Source of the DNA: Candidatus Schekmanbacteria bacterium
GTDB taxonomy: Bacteria > CSSED10-310 > JACPHN01
Assembly (NCBI GenBank): GCA_016188575.1
Contig: JACPHN010000086.1
Location: forward strand, 1-64,000
Length of the DNA stretch: 64,000 nt
Reading direction: 5' to 3'
The position numbers were made by a program, and so were the translations under genes. This document shows, in pieces, positions 62,994 to 64,000 of this stretch. The notes beneath the pieces are model-generated. The model saw nothing but the letters and a program-made list of their open reading frames with translations. It did no database searches and was not told where the DNA came from. Position 1 is the stretch's first letter, and each line of letters begins with the position of its first letter.

Positions 62994-63344
62994 CCAAACC
63001 TCCATCCCCGGACCACGTCTGGATGCGGGCATTGAAGCGAACCGAAAACCGCGGTAGGATGGGCAACATTGCAGACTCAGGCAGCATCAATTCGCAAGGT
63101 GACCGCCGGGACCTCGCATGGATCTCAAGCGGATTCGACCCCGAGACCGGGCAGCGCCCGATTCACTACAAGCCGCCCCATCAGGTTGTTGCTGCGCGCG
63201 AGAAAGGTTCAGGCCCGCAGGCGATAGAGGCCCCAGTCGCGGCGCGGCGGGCACCGAAGCACCGCGGGGGGTGGTGTTGTAGCGTAGTCCGTGCGCTGGC
63301 AGAGGTGACGTGGCGCGCGAAGCCCCCGTTGCAGAGGCCCTCAA
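62994..63344. other. Intergenic region between divergent genes
   Basis: These 351 bases separate the membrane protein (minus) from pcm (plus). No small ORF, repeat or strong promoter hexamers were recognised. Confidence 0.4.
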
Positions 63345-63986
63345 GTGCGTCTCGAAAAGAAGCGCGAAATCATGGTGCTCCGGCAGCTCATGCTTCGGGG
63401 CATCACCGACGAACGGGTGCTCAAGGCGTTTCGGTCGGTGCCGCGGGACCGGTTCATTCCCCAGGGCCGCGATATCGACGCCTATCAGGATCACCCTATC
63501 CCCATCGGCCTGGGCCAGACCACGTCCCAGCCCTACATCATCGCGCGGATGCTGGAGCTGGCCACCATCCATGCCGCCGATCGCGTGCTCGAGGTGGGAA
63601 CCGGCAGCGGCTACCAGACAGCGCTGCTCGCCGAGCTCGCCAGCCAGGTATTTTCCATCGAACGGTTCGCGGAGCTCGCCAGCAGGGCGGAGGCAATCCT
63701 GGGAGAGATCGGCTACAACAATGTGCACGTCACCGTCGGAGATGGCTCGTGCGGCTGGGAGGAATGGGCGCCATTCGACGCGGTAGTGGTCTCGGCAGCC
63801 GCCCCGTGGGTGCCGCCGCCGCTGAAAGAGCAGCTCGCTGCGGACGGCCGACTCGTGCTCCCGGTAGGCGGCACCTTCATGCAGAATCTTGTCCGCATCG
63901 TTCGCCACGAGAGCGAATTTCGAGAAGAGCTACACGAAGGGTGCACCTTCGTGCCGCTAGTGGGAGAGCACGGCCATGCCAGGTAG
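63345..63986 (+). CDS. pcm: Protein-L-isoaspartate O-methyltransferase
   Basis: The product is 213 residues from a GTG at 63345 (GAGG seven bases upstream); an ATG at 63372 is a possible alternative. The family sequence is complete: AFRSVPRDRFIPQGRDIDAY, HPIPIGLGQTTSQPYIIARM (substrate/active region), the SAM-binding motif VLEVGTGSGYQTALLAELA, VFSIERFAELASRAEAIL and FDAVVVSAAAPWVPPPLKEQ. The enzyme methylates abnormal isoaspartyl residues to allow protein repair. It is complete within the window. Confidence 0.95.
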   Translation: MRLEKKREIMVLRQLMLRGITDERVLKAFRSVPRDRFIPQGRDIDAYQDHPIPIGLGQTTSQPYIIARMLELATIHAADRVLEVGTGSGYQTALLAELASQVFSIERFAELASRAEAILGEIGYNNVHVTVGDGSCGWEEWAPFDAVVVSAAAPWVPPPLKEQLAADGRLVLPVGGTFMQNLVRIVRHESEFREELHEGCTFVPLVGEHGHAR

Positions 63987-64000
63987 CACTGGCACTATCG

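Noticed and set aside
1-64000. CRISPR array, tRNA or rRNA genes
   Set aside because: No regularly spaced direct repeats and no recognisable tRNA or rRNA segment were seen on reading.

Overview
The window is high-GC DNA (roughly two-thirds G+C by eye) from a Gram-negative bacterium. It encodes lipoproteins, a porin-like beta-barrel, RND-type membrane-fusion proteins and very large Ser/Thr protein kinases fused to AAA, TPR, WD40 and TolB-like domains. This combination, together with SBBP and other beta-propeller exported proteins carrying VPxxG C-terminal tails, points to a myxobacterial or deltaproteobacterial-type organism. No rRNA or tRNA gene was seen, so the taxonomy is an inference.

Layout. 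Positions 1-11521 (minus strand): an SBBP beta-propeller protein cut by the window edge, two large kinases and a repeat-propeller exported protein. Positions 11899-32178: an accessory region that looks like a RiPP (ribosomally synthesised, post-translationally modified peptide) locus. It holds a GAF-HlyD adaptor and a degenerate GspE-like protein; a 60-residue candidate precursor peptide with its own near-consensus promoter; a kinase-STAND-WD40 sensor; a MazEF-like toxin-antitoxin pair with an operator palindrome; an aldo/keto-reductase-like protein translationally coupled to a RiPP radical SAM/B12 protein; a split LanB dehydratase (elimination domain and glutamylation domain on convergent genes); and an export operon of an HlyD lipoprotein plus a PqqD-M50 protease-HlyD fusion. 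Positions 32363-40431: a BNR-repeat lipoprotein, a Uma2 nuclease, a porin-like protein and an aminotransferase-transketolase operon. Positions 40432-41649: a graveyard of transposase and nucleotidyltransferase remnants plus one copy of a dispersed repeat whose other copy is at about 2572-2722. Positions 41650-48473: three large, poorly characterised proteins, one with a cyanobacterial-type EExGHHxD metalloprotease-like motif. Positions 48939-54185: an envelope operon (nucleotide-sugar epimerase, Trm112-like protein, two GT4 glycosyltransferases, SGNH hydrolase, DUF374 acyltransferase). Positions 54593-63986: assorted single genes including Uma2, GNAT, secretory-type lipase, DUF486, Hsp33, C45 acyltransferase, TauE/SafE and Pcm.

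Proposed logic of the RiPP locus (inference): the acidic-leader peptide at 15956 is modified by LanB glutamylation (25937-28639) and elimination by the stand-alone SpaB_C protein (24905-25906). Further tailoring would come from the radical SAM/B12 enzyme and the AKR-like protein. The product would be handled by the PqqD-M50-HlyD fusion and the HlyD lipoprotein. No LanC cyclase, YcaO protein or ABC transporter is present in the window, so the final product class is unknown. The link between the peptide and the enzymes 8-12 kb away rests on proximity and sequence character only.
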